Origin: Azotobacter paspali | GTDB taxonomy: Bacteria > Pseudomonadota > Gammaproteobacteria > Pseudomonadales > Pseudomonadaceae | DNA length: 31,774 nucleotides | Assembly (NCBI RefSeq): GCF_042434745.1 | Contig: NZ_JBHLSS010000065.1 | Direction: 5' to 3' (one strand) | Shown here: piece by piece, positions 7,556 to 19,509 of the stretch | Layout: each line of letters opens with the position of its first letter | Position numbering within the stretch: position 1 is the first letter of the stretch | Position numbers and translations under genes: made by a program | The notes under the pieces: generated by a model | Databases searched by the model: none | What the model was told of the DNA's origin: nothing | What the model saw: only the letters and a program-made list of their open reading frames with translations

Positions 7556-8896
7556 TCAGTCCCGGTCCCCGGCGGGCAGGAAATCGATGCGGTTCAGACC
7601 GTAACGTTGCATCTTCTCGTTGAGCGTCCGCCGGGGCAGTTGCAGCAGAGCCATGACCTCAGCGATGTTGCCGCAGCACTGCTGCAGGGCTTGGCGTAGG
7701 CACTGCGCCTCGAAGACCTCCATCTGCGCCGACAGCGACTGCGGTGCGGCCAGCGCCTCGCCGGTCCGCCCGCCCAAGCCGAGTACGTGACGCTCGGCGG
7801 CGTTGGCCAGCTCGCGCACGTTGCCCGGCCAGTCGTGAGCCATGAGCCGCGCCAGTTCAGCGGCCGCGAGCGGGCGCGGTTCGCGGTCGTGACGCTCGGC
7901 CGCGGCGAGGGCGAAATACTCGAACAGCAGCGGAATGTCTTCGCGTCGCTCGCGCAGCGGCGGGACGCGCAACTCGGCGACATTAAGCCGGTACAGGAGA
8001 TCCTCGCGAAAACGCCCGGCGCGCACTTCGGCGACCAGGTCCGGCTTGACCGCGCCGATCACCCGCAGGTCGACGGCGATGCTGCGGTTGGAGCCGAGCC
8101 GCTCCAGCGTCTTCTCCTGCAGCACGCGCAACAACTTGACCTGCTGCGCCAGCGGCAGGCTCTCGATCTCGTCGAGGAACAGGGTGCCGCCGTCGGCGTG
8201 CTCGATACGGCCGATGCGCTTGCCCTGGGCGCCGGTGAAGGCGCCGCTCTCGTGGCCGAACAGCTCGCTCTCGAACAACTGCTCGGGAATCGCCGCGCAG
8301 TTGAGTGCGACAAAAGCCTTGCCGGCGCGCGGGCCGAAGGTATGCAGACAGCGCGCTACACATTCCTTGCCGCTGCCGGTCTCGCCGCGGACCAGCACGT
8401 TGACCGTGGTCGGTGCCAGTTCGAGGATCTGTCGACGCAGCTCCTCCATCGCCGGCGACACACCGAGCAGGCGGCCCTCAATGTGCTCGCACCGCGCCAC
8501 CTGGCGGCGCAGCGTACGGTTCTCGCAGACCAGCCGGCGCATCTCCAGGGCGCGCCGCAGGCTGCCGAGTAGGCGCTCGGGGCTGAAGGGCTTCTCGATG
8601 AAATCGTAGGCGCCCTGCTGCATCGCGGTCACCGCTATGGGCACGTCGCCATGCCCGGTGACCATGATCACCGGCAATTCGGCATCCAGCGCCTTGAGGC
8701 GTTCGAGCAGCGCCAGGCCGTCCATGCCGGGCATACGCACATCGCTGACCACCACCCCAGGGAAGTCGGCGTCGAGCAGCGCTAGCGCCTCCTCGGCACG
8801 GGCGCAGGTACGCACCGCGAGCCCGGACAGCTCCAGCCATTGCTGCACCGCTTCGCGGATCGGTGCTTCGTCGTCGATGAAGAGAATTTGCTGCAT
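7556..8896 (-). CDS. Sigma-54-dependent response regulator, DctD/MifR type (446 aa)
   Basis: NtrC-class regulator that activates sigma-54 promoters after phosphorylation. The receiver domain (1-120) has D8/D9, phospho-acceptor D52 in SDVRMPG and K102 in EKPF. The AAA+ domain follows, with Walker A GETGSGKE at 171-178, the sigma-54 contact loop GAFTGA at 218-223, and Walker B GGTLFLDE at about 236-243. The Fis-like helix-turn-helix is at the C-terminus (GNIAEVMALLQLPRRTLNEK). All key residues are present. The kinase gene lies upstream on the same strand with a 62-base gap; the permease lies downstream. In P. aeruginosa the MifS/MifR pair controls alpha-ketoglutarate uptake; equating this protein with MifR rather than DctD is inference from the KgtP-like neighbour. 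Confidence 0.94.
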   Translation of the reverse strand: MQQILFIDDEAPIREAVQQWLELSGLAVRTCARAEEALALLDADFPGVVVSDVRMPGMDGLALLERLKALDAELPVIMVTGHGDVPIAVTAMQQGAYDFIEKPFSPERLLGSLRRALEMRRLVCENRTLRRQVARCEHIEGRLLGVSPAMEELRRQILELAPTTVNVLVRGETGSGKECVARCLHTFGPRAGKAFVALNCAAIPEQLFESELFGHESGAFTGAQGKRIGRIEHADGGTLFLDEIESLPLAQQVKLLRVLQEKTLERLGSNRSIAVDLRVIGAVKPDLVAEVRAGRFREDLLYRLNVAELRVPPLRERREDIPLLFEYFALAAAERHDREPRPLAAAELARLMAHDWPGNVRELANAAERHVLGLGGRTGEALAAPQSLSAQMEVFEAQCLRQALQQCCGNIAEVMALLQLPRRTLNEKMQRYGLNRIDFLPAGDRD

Positions 8897-8943
8897 GTCC
8901 GATGGCCCGTGGGGTTAGTTGGTGGATTCGGAATGGCCTGGCC

Positions 8944-8960
8944 AGGGCGTGACACGCCCT
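8944..8960. repeat. Perfect 17-base palindrome across the kinase stop codon
   Basis: AGGGCGTG and CACGCCCT flank a single A. The site covers two bases of the sensor kinase stop (8959-8961) and most of the short gap before the regulator gene. It can fold as a 6-bp stem with a TGACA loop, or be bound by a dimeric protein. Confidence 0.6.
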
Positions 8961-10737
8961 AACTCTCCTGCGAGCCGGCCTGCAGTGTATCCGGCGGCGC
9001 CACGGCCGGCAGCCGGATGACGAATTGCGCGCCGTCGCCGGTATTGCCGACCTCCATCTGACCGCCCGATTCGCGGACGATCCCATAGGACACAGCCAAG
9101 CCGAGGCCGAGCCCCTCGCCCACCGGCTTGGTGGTGAAGAACGGCTCGAACACGCGCGACAGGTGCTCGGCGGCGATGCCGCCACCGCTGTCGGCGACGC
9201 TCAGCAGCCAGTCGCTGCCGTCGCGATGCAGTGCGATACGCAGTTCGCGGCGTGCCTGCCCGACCATGGCGTCTAGAGCATTGTGCAGCAGGTTGACCAA
9301 CACCTGTTCGAAGCGGATCGCATTACCCTCGACCCAGGCCCGCGGCGCACGCAGACGCAGCACCTGCACCGCGTCCTGGCGGATACGCGCCTCCAGCAGG
9401 AGCAGCGCATGGTCGACGACGGCATCCAGCGCCAGGCGCTCGCGCAGGCCGCCGGGGGTATCGCGGGCGAAGGTCTTGAGATGGCCGGTGAGCGCCGCCA
9501 TGCGCGTGAGCAGCCCATCGATGCGCTCCAAGCAGGTGCGCATCGCCGCCGAGTCGTTCTTCGCCAGCAGCAGTTGCAGGCTGCCGAGTTGCATGCGCAT
9601 GGCGGTCAACGGTTGGTTGATCTCATGGGCCAGGGCCGCCGACATCTGCCCCAGGGCAGCCATCTTGGCCGCCTGCACCAGTTCGTCCTGGGCCTTGCGC
9701 AACGCCGCGGTGCGCTCCTCGACCAGCCGCTCCAACTCGGCCCGGCGGCGCAGCAGCAGGCGGCGGTTCTTCTGCCGCTGGCCGAGGAACAGGAAGAGGA
9801 ACGCCAACGCCAGCCAGATGCCGGCGGCGGCCAACCCGTAGCTGCGCACCGCGGCACCCGGCACGCGCGCCTCGCGCAGCAACTCCAGGGTCCAGCCCTC
9901 GTCGGCCAGCGGCTGGCTCAGGCGCAGGTAGTCGCGCCGGCCCTCCGGGCCGTCGATGCGCAGCAGCTCGCCGCCACCGTCGAGCGTGCGCAGCGGCTGC
10001 AGCGCCAGCGGCCGCACTTCGCGGATGCCATAGCGGCGGGCATCGACCGGACGGGGTGGCTCCGCCGCCGCCGACTCCTGCAGCAGACGAAACCGCCAGG
10101 CCGGCCGGCTGGCGAGGATGGCCACGGCTTGCTGGTCGACCACCAGCAGGATGCCCGGCTGTCCAGCCCAATCGCGCTGCAGGTCCTCCATGACCAGCTT
10201 GAACACTAGCACGCCGAGCGTGCGCCCTCCCGCATCGCGCACCGCGCGGGACAGGAAGTAGCCGGGCACCCCGGTGGTCGCGCCGACGCCGAAATAGCGG
10301 GCACCGCCCTCGCGCAGGGCATCCTGGAAATACGGGCGGAAGGCATAGTTGCCGCCGACGAAGTTGTTCGGCTCCCGCCAGTTGCTGGCAGCGATGGCCG
10401 TGCCCTGCAGATCGAGCAGGAAGATCACTCCGACCCCCGCCTCCCGGTTGAGCCGCTGCAGACGCCGATTGAGCCGCGCGCGTGCGGACGGATCGGAGGA
10501 CTCCTGCAGCAGCGCCTGGATCTCAGTGTCCAGGGCGATGATCGCCGGCAGCGCGCGGAAGCGTTCGACCAGGATGCGCAGCGACTGGGCGTACAGCTCC
10601 AGTTGGCCGCGCGCCTCGACATCGAGTTCGCTCCAGTGGCGCCGCTCGGCGTAGAGACCTGCCAGCCAGACGCTGGCCAGCAGCCCGGCGAAGATCACCA
10701 GGACGACCAGCGGCACGCGTGGGCGGACGAACGGCAT
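8959..10737 (-). CDS. DctB-type sensor histidine kinase (592 aa)
   Basis: Membrane kinase that senses a small external acid and phosphorylates the regulator encoded next. TM1 is at about residues 8-28. A periplasmic double-Cache (PDC) domain of roughly 270 residues follows, with the family patterns GVIFLLDLQGTAIAASNW, NFVGGNYAFRPYFQDAL and GVPGYFLSRAV. TM2 is at about 298-318, then a coiled coil. The kinase core has the H-box ALAHEINQPLTAMR with phospho-His 371, the N-box NLLHNALDA, and ATP-binding DSGGGI and GLGLGLAVSYG. Substrate-contacting residues typical of DctB (the N-Y-x-F-R-P-Y run) are present. Its ATG is only 9 bases past the stop of the SNF2 gene, so the two are probably co-transcribed. 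Confidence 0.93.
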   Translation of the reverse strand: MPFVRPRVPLVVLVIFAGLLASVWLAGLYAERRHWSELDVEARGQLELYAQSLRILVERFRALPAIIALDTEIQALLQESSDPSARARLNRRLQRLNREAGVGVIFLLDLQGTAIAASNWREPNNFVGGNYAFRPYFQDALREGGARYFGVGATTGVPGYFLSRAVRDAGGRTLGVLVFKLVMEDLQRDWAGQPGILLVVDQQAVAILASRPAWRFRLLQESAAAEPPRPVDARRYGIREVRPLALQPLRTLDGGGELLRIDGPEGRRDYLRLSQPLADEGWTLELLREARVPGAAVRSYGLAAAGIWLALAFLFLFLGQRQKNRRLLLRRRAELERLVEERTAALRKAQDELVQAAKMAALGQMSAALAHEINQPLTAMRMQLGSLQLLLAKNDSAAMRTCLERIDGLLTRMAALTGHLKTFARDTPGGLRERLALDAVVDHALLLLEARIRQDAVQVLRLRAPRAWVEGNAIRFEQVLVNLLHNALDAMVGQARRELRIALHRDGSDWLLSVADSGGGIAAEHLSRVFEPFFTTKPVGEGLGLGLAVSYGIVRESGGQMEVGNTGDGAQFVIRLPAVAPPDTLQAGSQES

Positions 10738-10746
10738 GACGCTCCG

Positions 10747-14826
<4,080 letters not shown>

Positions 14827-15037
14827 GGGGACCCCAAAAGCGGTGAAACAGAGGATTGCAGGATCTTAGCAAGCTAACTCATTTATCTGACGAGAAGGCC
14901 AACAGCGGCATGATGAAGCATCTGCGCCCGCCGCGGAACATCGTACGATTGCCGTACAGCCCCCGATAGCCGTAGTCTCGGAAAATCAGGCATTTCATCC
15001 ACCGAACAATCGGAACCAGCGGTCAGGCAGGCCCACC

Positions 15038-15388
15038 ATGAGCAAGAACGACAAGAGCAATATCCCCTATGCCCAGCGCGAACAGGGTTACCGGGAGAAA
15101 GCCCTGAAGATGTATCCCTGGATCTGCGGTCGCTGCGGCCGGGAGTTTTCCGGCAAGCGTCTTAGCGAACTGACGGTCCACCACAAGGACCACAACCACG
15201 ACAACAACCCCGAGGACGGTTCGAACTGGGAACTGCTCTGCCTGTATTGCCACGACAACGAGCATTCGCGCTATACCGATAGCCAGTACCAGACCGCTCC
15301 CCGCCCAGGCGCCGACCTGGGTCCGAAGACCACCTTCAAAGCCTTCGCCGGTCTTGGCGAGTTGCTCGACAAGGGCAAGCGGGACTGA
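15038..15388 (+). CDS. yajD: YajD family HNH nuclease-like protein (116 aa)
   Basis: Small cytoplasmic protein of the YajD family with a zinc-supported HNH fold. Cys30/Cys33 (CGRC) and Cys67/Cys70 (CLYC) form the zinc site. The catalytic-type stretch VHHKDHNHDNNPED (His47, His48) and His71/His75 complete the motif, with Asn62 in SNWELL as the middle 'N'. Length agrees with E. coli YajD (115 aa). Nuclease activity is expected from the fold, but the cellular substrate is unknown. The start has an AGGCAGG-like site. It is divergent from the SNF2 gene and followed by a hairpin. Confidence 0.93.
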   Translation: MSKNDKSNIPYAQREQGYREKALKMYPWICGRCGREFSGKRLSELTVHHKDHNHDNNPEDGSNWELLCLYCHDNEHSRYTDSQYQTAPRPGADLGPKTTFKAFAGLGELLDKGKRD

Positions 15389-15398
15389 CCCCCTCGTC

Positions 15399-15423
15399 GC
15401 CCGTTCCATCCCGCGGAACGGGC
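15399..15423 (+). terminator. Hairpin after yajD
   Basis: GCCCGTTCC and GGAACGGGC form a 9-bp stem with an ATCCCGC loop, 10 bases past the yajD stop. A run of nine C, not T, follows (15426-15434), so intrinsic termination would be imperfect. Confidence 0.5.
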
Positions 15424-15548
15424 CGCCCCCCCCCGTCCGGCGGCCGCCGACAAGCCGCAAGTGCCCCACTGCTAGACTCAAGAGGGGCTCATCCCCATAT
15501 CGATCGACCATCCGCCGGAACGTCTTTGCTATGCAGCGGGAGGTGAAC

Positions 15549-16103
15549 ATGAACCGGCACTACTACGTCAGTGACGATCTGGACGATTTGGAGCGGGTCG
15601 AGCAGGAACTGGAGGCCAAGGGTATCGATACCGAGCAAATCCACGTACTGAGCGAGCAGGATGCCGAACTCGAACGGCACCGCCTGCACAGTGTGCCCTC
15701 GGTCATGAAGACCGACATGGTCAGATCCGGCACGCGCGGCCTGCTCATCGGCGTGCCGCTGGCCATCCTGGTACTGGTGGTCGCCCACTTTGGCGGCTGG
15801 ACGAACACCACCTTCGGCTGGATACCCTTCATCTTCCTGGCCCTGGTCTTGTTCGGCTTCAGCATCTGGGAAGGCGGCTTCCTCGGCATCCAGAAGAACA
15901 ACCGCTACTTCGGTCCCCTGCAGGACCGGCTGCAGCAAGGCAAGCACGTGTTCTTCGTGGACGTCGAGCCGGATCAGGAGACGCTGCTCGAACAGGTCAT
16001 CCGCCATCACCCGAAGCTGGAAGTCGCCGGGATCGGCACAGCCATGCCCCACTGGATCATGAGCGGGGAAAAGAAATGGCACCACTTCAAGAACAAGCTT
16101 TGA
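15549..16103 (+). CDS. Two-TM membrane protein of the 'NAD/FAD-utilizing enzyme' annotation group (184 aa)
   Basis: Conserved pseudomonad protein that databases often label 'NAD/FAD-utilizing enzyme apparently involved in cell division'; nothing in the sequence supports that name, and no nucleotide-binding motif is seen. A soluble N-terminal alpha/beta part (MNRHYYVSDDLDDLERVEQ) of about 60 residues is followed by two membrane helices (about 66-81 and 92-106) and a soluble C-terminal part (GKHVFFVDVEPDQE). This layout resembles DUF1269/general-stress membrane proteins. ATG 15549 follows GGAGG at a 5-base spacing. It converges on the universal stress protein gene. Confidence 0.75.
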   Translation: MNRHYYVSDDLDDLERVEQELEAKGIDTEQIHVLSEQDAELERHRLHSVPSVMKTDMVRSGTRGLLIGVPLAILVLVVAHFGGWTNTTFGWIPFIFLALVLFGFSIWEGGFLGIQKNNRYFGPLQDRLQQGKHVFFVDVEPDQETLLEQVIRHHPKLEVAGIGTAMPHWIMSGEKKWHHFKNKL

Positions 16104-16166
16104 CTGCCGCCCGGAGATGCCAGGTGGCAAGAAAACGGGGACGTTCGCGCGCCTGTGAGCGCAGGT

Positions 16167-16201
16167 CCCGGACCGGGGCTGGAAACCGCCTCCAGTCCGG
16201 G
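16167..16201. terminator. Convergent hairpin between the membrane protein and usp genes
   Basis: CCCGGA pairs with TCCGGG and CTGGA with TCCAG, with a six-base bulge on the left arm and an AACCGCC loop. It lies between two converging stops. No clear T-run. Confidence 0.4.
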
Positions 16202-16213
16202 GCGGCGCCGGGT

Positions 16214-16642
16214 TTATTTGATCAACAGCACGGGTACCGCGACCTCGTGCACCACGCGGGTGGAAACCGAACCCATTATCAGGTTGGAGAAGTTGGTCAT
16301 GCCGCGAGTTCCCATCACCACGAGGTCACAGCCGAGCAGCGCGACCGCCTTGGCGACCTCCCCTACAGTTTCGCCCAACTCCTCATGGGCGGTGGCCTCG
16401 AGGCCGTGCGCGCGGAGAAGCTCGACTCCCTTCGCATTGATCTTGCGCCCATGCTCGCGGGCGGCGTTGACCAGGCTTTCCAGCATGGGGCCGGCGGCGT
16501 AGTCGCCGTACATGATGGGATGGCCCTGGACGTTCAGCAGATGGATCTCCAGATCCGGCAACCGCTTCACCAGTTCCACAAGATAGAGCAAGGCGCGCTT
16601 GGCGCTTTCGGAACCGTCGAACGGAACAAGTACTTTCTTCAT
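16214..16642 (-). CDS. Universal stress protein, UspA family, ATP-binding type (142 aa)
   Basis: Single-domain cytoplasmic Usp. It begins MKKVLVPFDGSESAKRAL, the usual first strand and Asp. The C-terminal nucleotide loop is complete: GTRG, nine residues, then GSVSTRVV, matching G-x2-G-x9-G-S/T, so ATP binding is expected. Length is normal. The start was set at the MKKVLVPF Met (16642) because that is where the family begins; the ribosome site is weak. It follows the DUF2789 gene on the same strand with 66 bases between, and both belong to a run of stress-associated small genes. Confidence 0.95.
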   Translation of the reverse strand: MKKVLVPFDGSESAKRALLYLVELVKRLPDLEIHLLNVQGHPIMYGDYAAGPMLESLVNAAREHGRKINAKGVELLRAHGLEATAHEELGETVGEVAKAVALLGCDLVVMGTRGMTNFSNLIMGSVSTRVVHEVAVPVLLIK

Positions 16643-16708
16643 GGACTGCACACTCGTTGTGCCTGGTGGATGAAAAGATCGCGAAAGACCCGGCAACCGG
16701 GAATTCCC

Positions 16709-16945
16709 TCAATGCTTGGGATGCAGGCGCTCGTTCAGTTCGTCGACGATCGGTGCCCAGTCGGCGTCCTCGAGCAGTTCCTCCTTCAGCAAGGTCGCCT
16801 GGGCCGGCGTCCAGAAGGGAGCCTCCGACACCGCCACATCGTCGGGCAGCATGTGGCTGCCGATGAAGGTATCGATGCTGGAAGGGTCCGACTGCAAGCC
16901 CAGTTGATCGAACAGTGTGGACAGGTTACGGATGGGCATTTCCAT
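16709..16945 (-). CDS. DUF2789 family protein (78 aa)
   Basis: Small all-helical protein of unknown function found in pseudomonads and relatives. Family landmarks are MEMPIRNLSTLFDQLG at the start, then EAPFWTPAQATLLKEEL and DADWAPIVDELN. A strong AGGAGGAAG ribosome site fixes the start at 16945; the longer frame to 17263 is spurious. It lies upstream of usp in the same direction and may share its transcript. Confidence 0.92.
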   Translation of the reverse strand: MEMPIRNLSTLFDQLGLQSDPSSIDTFIGSHMLPDDVAVSEAPFWTPAQATLLKEELLEDADWAPIVDELNERLHPKH

Positions 16946-17255
16946 CTTTCTTCCTCCTCTGTTGCCTGTTGGGGAGCGCGCATGCCGCTTCCTTTTATTA
17001 ACCATAGCGGAAAATCCGCCAACGACCGCTTGACCCAGCGCAACGTCCGGCACGGAGCCCGCCCATCCATCGATTGGCGGAGAAAAGGCTAGGTGATCCA
17101 CCCGCGAAGAGGTAAAGTAGCTCCACTGTGCTGCATGCGTTACCGTCAAACGATCCGCTCGAAGTTGTTCCGATCCTTTTTCGATTGCTCTTTGCACCCA
17201 GTCAACGCCCGGACCGAACCGGTCCGGTATCCAACTTTGTCCAAGGAGACAATCC
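16946..17255. other. Divergent control region and cold-shock 5' leader
   Basis: These 310 bases lie between the DUF2789 gene (minus) and the cold-shock gene (plus) and contain no convincing ORF. The right half is pyrimidine-rich and probably forms a long leader of the cold-shock mRNA, as is usual for csp genes. One clear hairpin is present at 17209-17227; no confident promoter boxes were found. Confidence 0.5.
17209..17227 (+). promoter_or_regulatory. Hairpin in the cold-shock gene leader
   Basis: CCGGACC and GGTCCGG form a 7-bp stem around GAACC, ending about 28 bases before the start codon and 12 bases before the AAGGAG ribosome site. A temperature- or Csp-sensitive fold is possible but not shown. 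Confidence 0.4.
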
Positions 17256-17465
17256 ATGTCCAATCGTCAAACCGGTACCGTCAAGTGGTTCAACGATGAA
17301 AAAGGCTTCGGCTTCATCACCCCGGAAAGCGGCGCCGACCTGTTCGTTCACTACCGCTCCATCCAGAGCAGCGGCTTCAAGAGCCTGCAGGAAGGCCAGC
17401 GGGTTTCCTTCGTGGCCGTGAAAGGTCAGAAAGGCATGCAAGCCGACGAAGTGCAGGTGGTTTGA
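17256..17465 (+). CDS. Cold-shock protein, CspA family (69 aa)
   Basis: Small OB-fold RNA/ssDNA-binding protein that melts mRNA structure. RNP1 (KGFGFIT, after VKWFNDE) and RNP2 (LFVHY) are intact; it ends ADEVQVV. The usual 'VHF' of RNP2 is VHY here. ATG 17256 follows AAGGAG. A strong intrinsic terminator follows the stop, so it is likely transcribed alone. Which csp paralogue it is cannot be told. Confidence 0.96.
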   Translation: MSNRQTGTVKWFNDEKGFGFITPESGADLFVHYRSIQSSGFKSLQEGQRVSFVAVKGQKGMQADEVQVV

Positions 17466-17491
17466 TCGCCTGTACCTCAGCGTACAAAAGG

Positions 17492-17514
17492 AACCGGCCT
17501 TCGGGCCGGTTTTT
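17492..17514 (+). terminator. Intrinsic terminator of the cold-shock gene
   Basis: AACCGGCC and GGCCGGTT form an 8-bp stem with a UUCG tetraloop, followed by a T-run. This is a textbook Rho-independent terminator 26 bases past the stop. Confidence 0.93.
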
Positions 17515-17554
17515 CATTTCGGGTGATCACCCCCCTGGCAGAGGAGAAGCTTCC

Positions 17555-17743
17555 ATGGTCACGCGAGTCGCAGGATCGAACGGTAAGGCCAAACCGGATC
17601 CCAGCCGGGAAACCCATGAATCCCTCGATGCCCTGATTTCTGCTTTTCTCCGAAGCGGTGGCGAGATTCAGCAGATCGCCAACGGTGTCAGCGGCCAGGT
17701 CGCCGGCCCGCCCAGCCGCCACATCAAGCTCGGCAAGAAGTAG
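17555..17743 (+). CDS. Small hypothetical protein (62 aa)
   Basis: Not recognised as a named family. A strong GAGGAGAAG ribosome site precedes ATG 17555, which makes translation likely. The N-terminus is basic and disordered (SNGKAKPDPSRE). A short helix follows (SLDALISAFLRSGGEIQQI), then a NGVSGQ turn and a basic tail RHIKLGKK. Such small basic proteins can bind nucleic acid, but nothing specific is seen. It lies beyond the cold-shock terminator and ends 9 bases from the stop of the converging membrane-protein gene. Confidence 0.65.
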   Translation: MVTRVAGSNGKAKPDPSRETHESLDALISAFLRSGGEIQQIANGVSGQVAGPPSRHIKLGKK

Positions 17744-17752
17744 CCAGCCGCC

Positions 17753-18745
17753 TCAAGATTGCCGATAGCGCACCAGCCGCCGCAGCAGCGGCCGGCCCGC
17801 CAGGTGCAGGAACACCGGCGCACCGACTATCAGGTAGAAGTAATAGGTGACGGCACGCCAGATCAAAATCGCCGCGGCGCTGGTCGACTTGCCGACCAGC
17901 GGGGCGAGCAGCGCCGCCGAGGCCAGCTCCGCCCCGCCGGCGCCGCCCGGCAGCAGGCTGGCCTGCCCGGTGCTGAGCGCCAGCATCTGCACCAGGAAGG
18001 TCCAGGCCCAGGACAGCTCGCTGCCCAGACCGCGCAGGGTCAGGTAGAGCACGCTGTAGCGCAGCCCCCAATGCGCGACGCTGAGCAAAAACACCCCGAG
18101 CAGCAGCGGGCGTGGCAGGCTCAGGCTCTGGCGCAGGGCATTGCGAAAGCGCATCACCTTGCGCGCGTATTGCATCCGGCGCCACGTGCTCACGCCCAGG
18201 CGCTGCAGCAGCCGGCCGTTGAGACGGAACATCTGGCGATGGAAGCGACCGAGCAGGAACAGCAGGACGAACACCCCTACCAGCAGGCCGGCGCTGACGC
18301 CGAGCAGCCAGGCGAGGTGCGGGCTCAGGGCATGGGACAGGGCATAGACCAGGATGCCGAGCAGCGCGCAGGCGAACACCAGCAGGTCGGTGAGCTGGTC
18401 CACCGCGTAGGTGGCCGTGCCCTGCGCCGCCGATACCCCGCGGCGCATCAGCAGCGCCATCAGGGTCAGGGGTCCGCCGGCGCCGCCCGGCGTCGCGCAG
18501 ATGGCGAACTCGGTAGCCATGACGATGCCCAGCGCGTCCTTCTGGGATAGCCGGAGGCCGGGCAGGAGCAGGCGCAAGCGCAGCGCGTTGAGGTTCCAGC
18601 AAACCAGGATGATGCCGAACATGGCCAACAGCAGATTGGCCGGAAAACCCTGCACCAGCCGCCACAGCCCGGTGCCTCCGAGCAGCAGGGGGATCAGCAA
18701 GGCAGCGAACAGACCGCCCAGCAGCAGCCACAGGCCACGGCTCAT
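17753..18745 (-). CDS. UPF0104/lysylphosphatidylglycerol synthase TM-like protein (330 aa)
   Basis: Polytopic inner-membrane protein of the YbhN/AglD_N (LPG synthase transmembrane) family, with about eight hydrophobic segments. Family marks are LNALRLRLLLPGL, TEFAICATPGGAGGPL and, near the end, LSTGQASLLPGGAGGAELA; the duplicated PGGAGG is typical. No catalytic MprF domain is attached. Members are thought to move lipids or lipid-linked sugars across the membrane; this is inference. It overlaps the DUF2334 gene by ATGA, so it is translationally coupled, third in a glycosyltransferase-deacetylase-membrane protein operon. Confidence 0.88.
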   Translation of the reverse strand: MSRGLWLLLGGLFAALLIPLLLGGTGLWRLVQGFPANLLLAMFGIILVCWNLNALRLRLLLPGLRLSQKDALGIVMATEFAICATPGGAGGPLTLMALLMRRGVSAAQGTATYAVDQLTDLLVFACALLGILVYALSHALSPHLAWLLGVSAGLLVGVFVLLFLLGRFHRQMFRLNGRLLQRLGVSTWRRMQYARKVMRFRNALRQSLSLPRPLLLGVFLLSVAHWGLRYSVLYLTLRGLGSELSWAWTFLVQMLALSTGQASLLPGGAGGAELASAALLAPLVGKSTSAAAILIWRAVTYYFYLIVGAPVFLHLAGRPLLRRLVRYRQS

Positions 18746-19509
18746 GCGCCGCTACCCGGCGCTTGCGCGGATTGCCGCTCCAGCCAGCCGATCTTGGTCA
18801 GCGGCCGGCGCCCTTCCGTCAGCAGGCGCACCAGCAGATCCACCCAGTAGTGGCGGGAAAAGTCGTGGCGCATATCCACCGGGTGCAAGCCGAGACGCAA
18901 GAGCGGCGCCTGCCGATGGCGGGCGGCGAGGCCGCTGCAAACCAACCGGGACAGACCGCGGCGCCAGCGGCTGCGGGCGCTCCAGGTCAGGCCGGGGGCA
19001 CCGATGGACTGGAAGTCCGGCAGCCGGTAGAGGTGACGCAGGTCGCTGGTATAGCGCAGCGGGGTTTCCCGCAGGGCCTGGCGGGTGCCTTCGCTCATCA
19101 GCCAGGCCGGGGCGACGAAGCCGTGCAACGGCCAACCACAGTGCCGGAACACCTCCATGCCCCGTTCGAGGCGCTGACGCGCCTGGGCTTGGTCGAGCCG
19201 GTAGAACTCGCCTTCGCAGGTGTAGACGCGGCGCATCAGCCAGTCCTTCGGATTGCGTGGTGGCGGCGCCTCGTCGCAGTGGTGATAACCGTGCAGGACC
19301 AGTTCGTCGCCGCGCGCTAGCCGCGCATCGAGCTTGCGGCGCAGTTCGAGGTGCGCCGTCAACGGCTGGCGGTGATGAAAATCCGGCACCACCAGCCAGG
19401 TGATGGGCACGTTGCCCAGGGCGTCCACCACCGCGACGAAATTCCGGTAGTCCGCCCAGGTCTCGGGGGCGACATCGTGCAGGACCAGCAACAGATGGCG
19501 CTCAGACAT
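18742..19509 (-). CDS. DUF2334 polysaccharide-deacetylase-like protein (255 aa)
   Basis: NodB-like carbohydrate esterase fold, DUF2334 branch. The metal site is visible: Asp12 in LHDVAPE and His73/His77 in VLHGYHHCDE. A later VAPAWLMSEG strand carries the usual third motif. No signal peptide is found, so it acts on the cytoplasmic side or on a membrane-bound intermediate. It overlaps the glycosyltransferase gene by 8 bases upstream and the membrane-protein gene by 4 bases downstream. The likely job is to deacetylate the sugar added by its neighbour; the substrate is unknown. Confidence 0.9.
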   Translation of the reverse strand: MSERHLLLVLHDVAPETWADYRNFVAVVDALGNVPITWLVVPDFHHRQPLTAHLELRRKLDARLARGDELVLHGYHHCDEAPPPRNPKDWLMRRVYTCEGEFYRLDQAQARQRLERGMEVFRHCGWPLHGFVAPAWLMSEGTRQALRETPLRYTSDLRHLYRLPDFQSIGAPGLTWSARSRWRRGLSRLVCSGLAARHRQAPLLRLGLHPVDMRHDFSRHYWVDLLVRLLTEGRRPLTKIGWLERQSAQAPGSGA

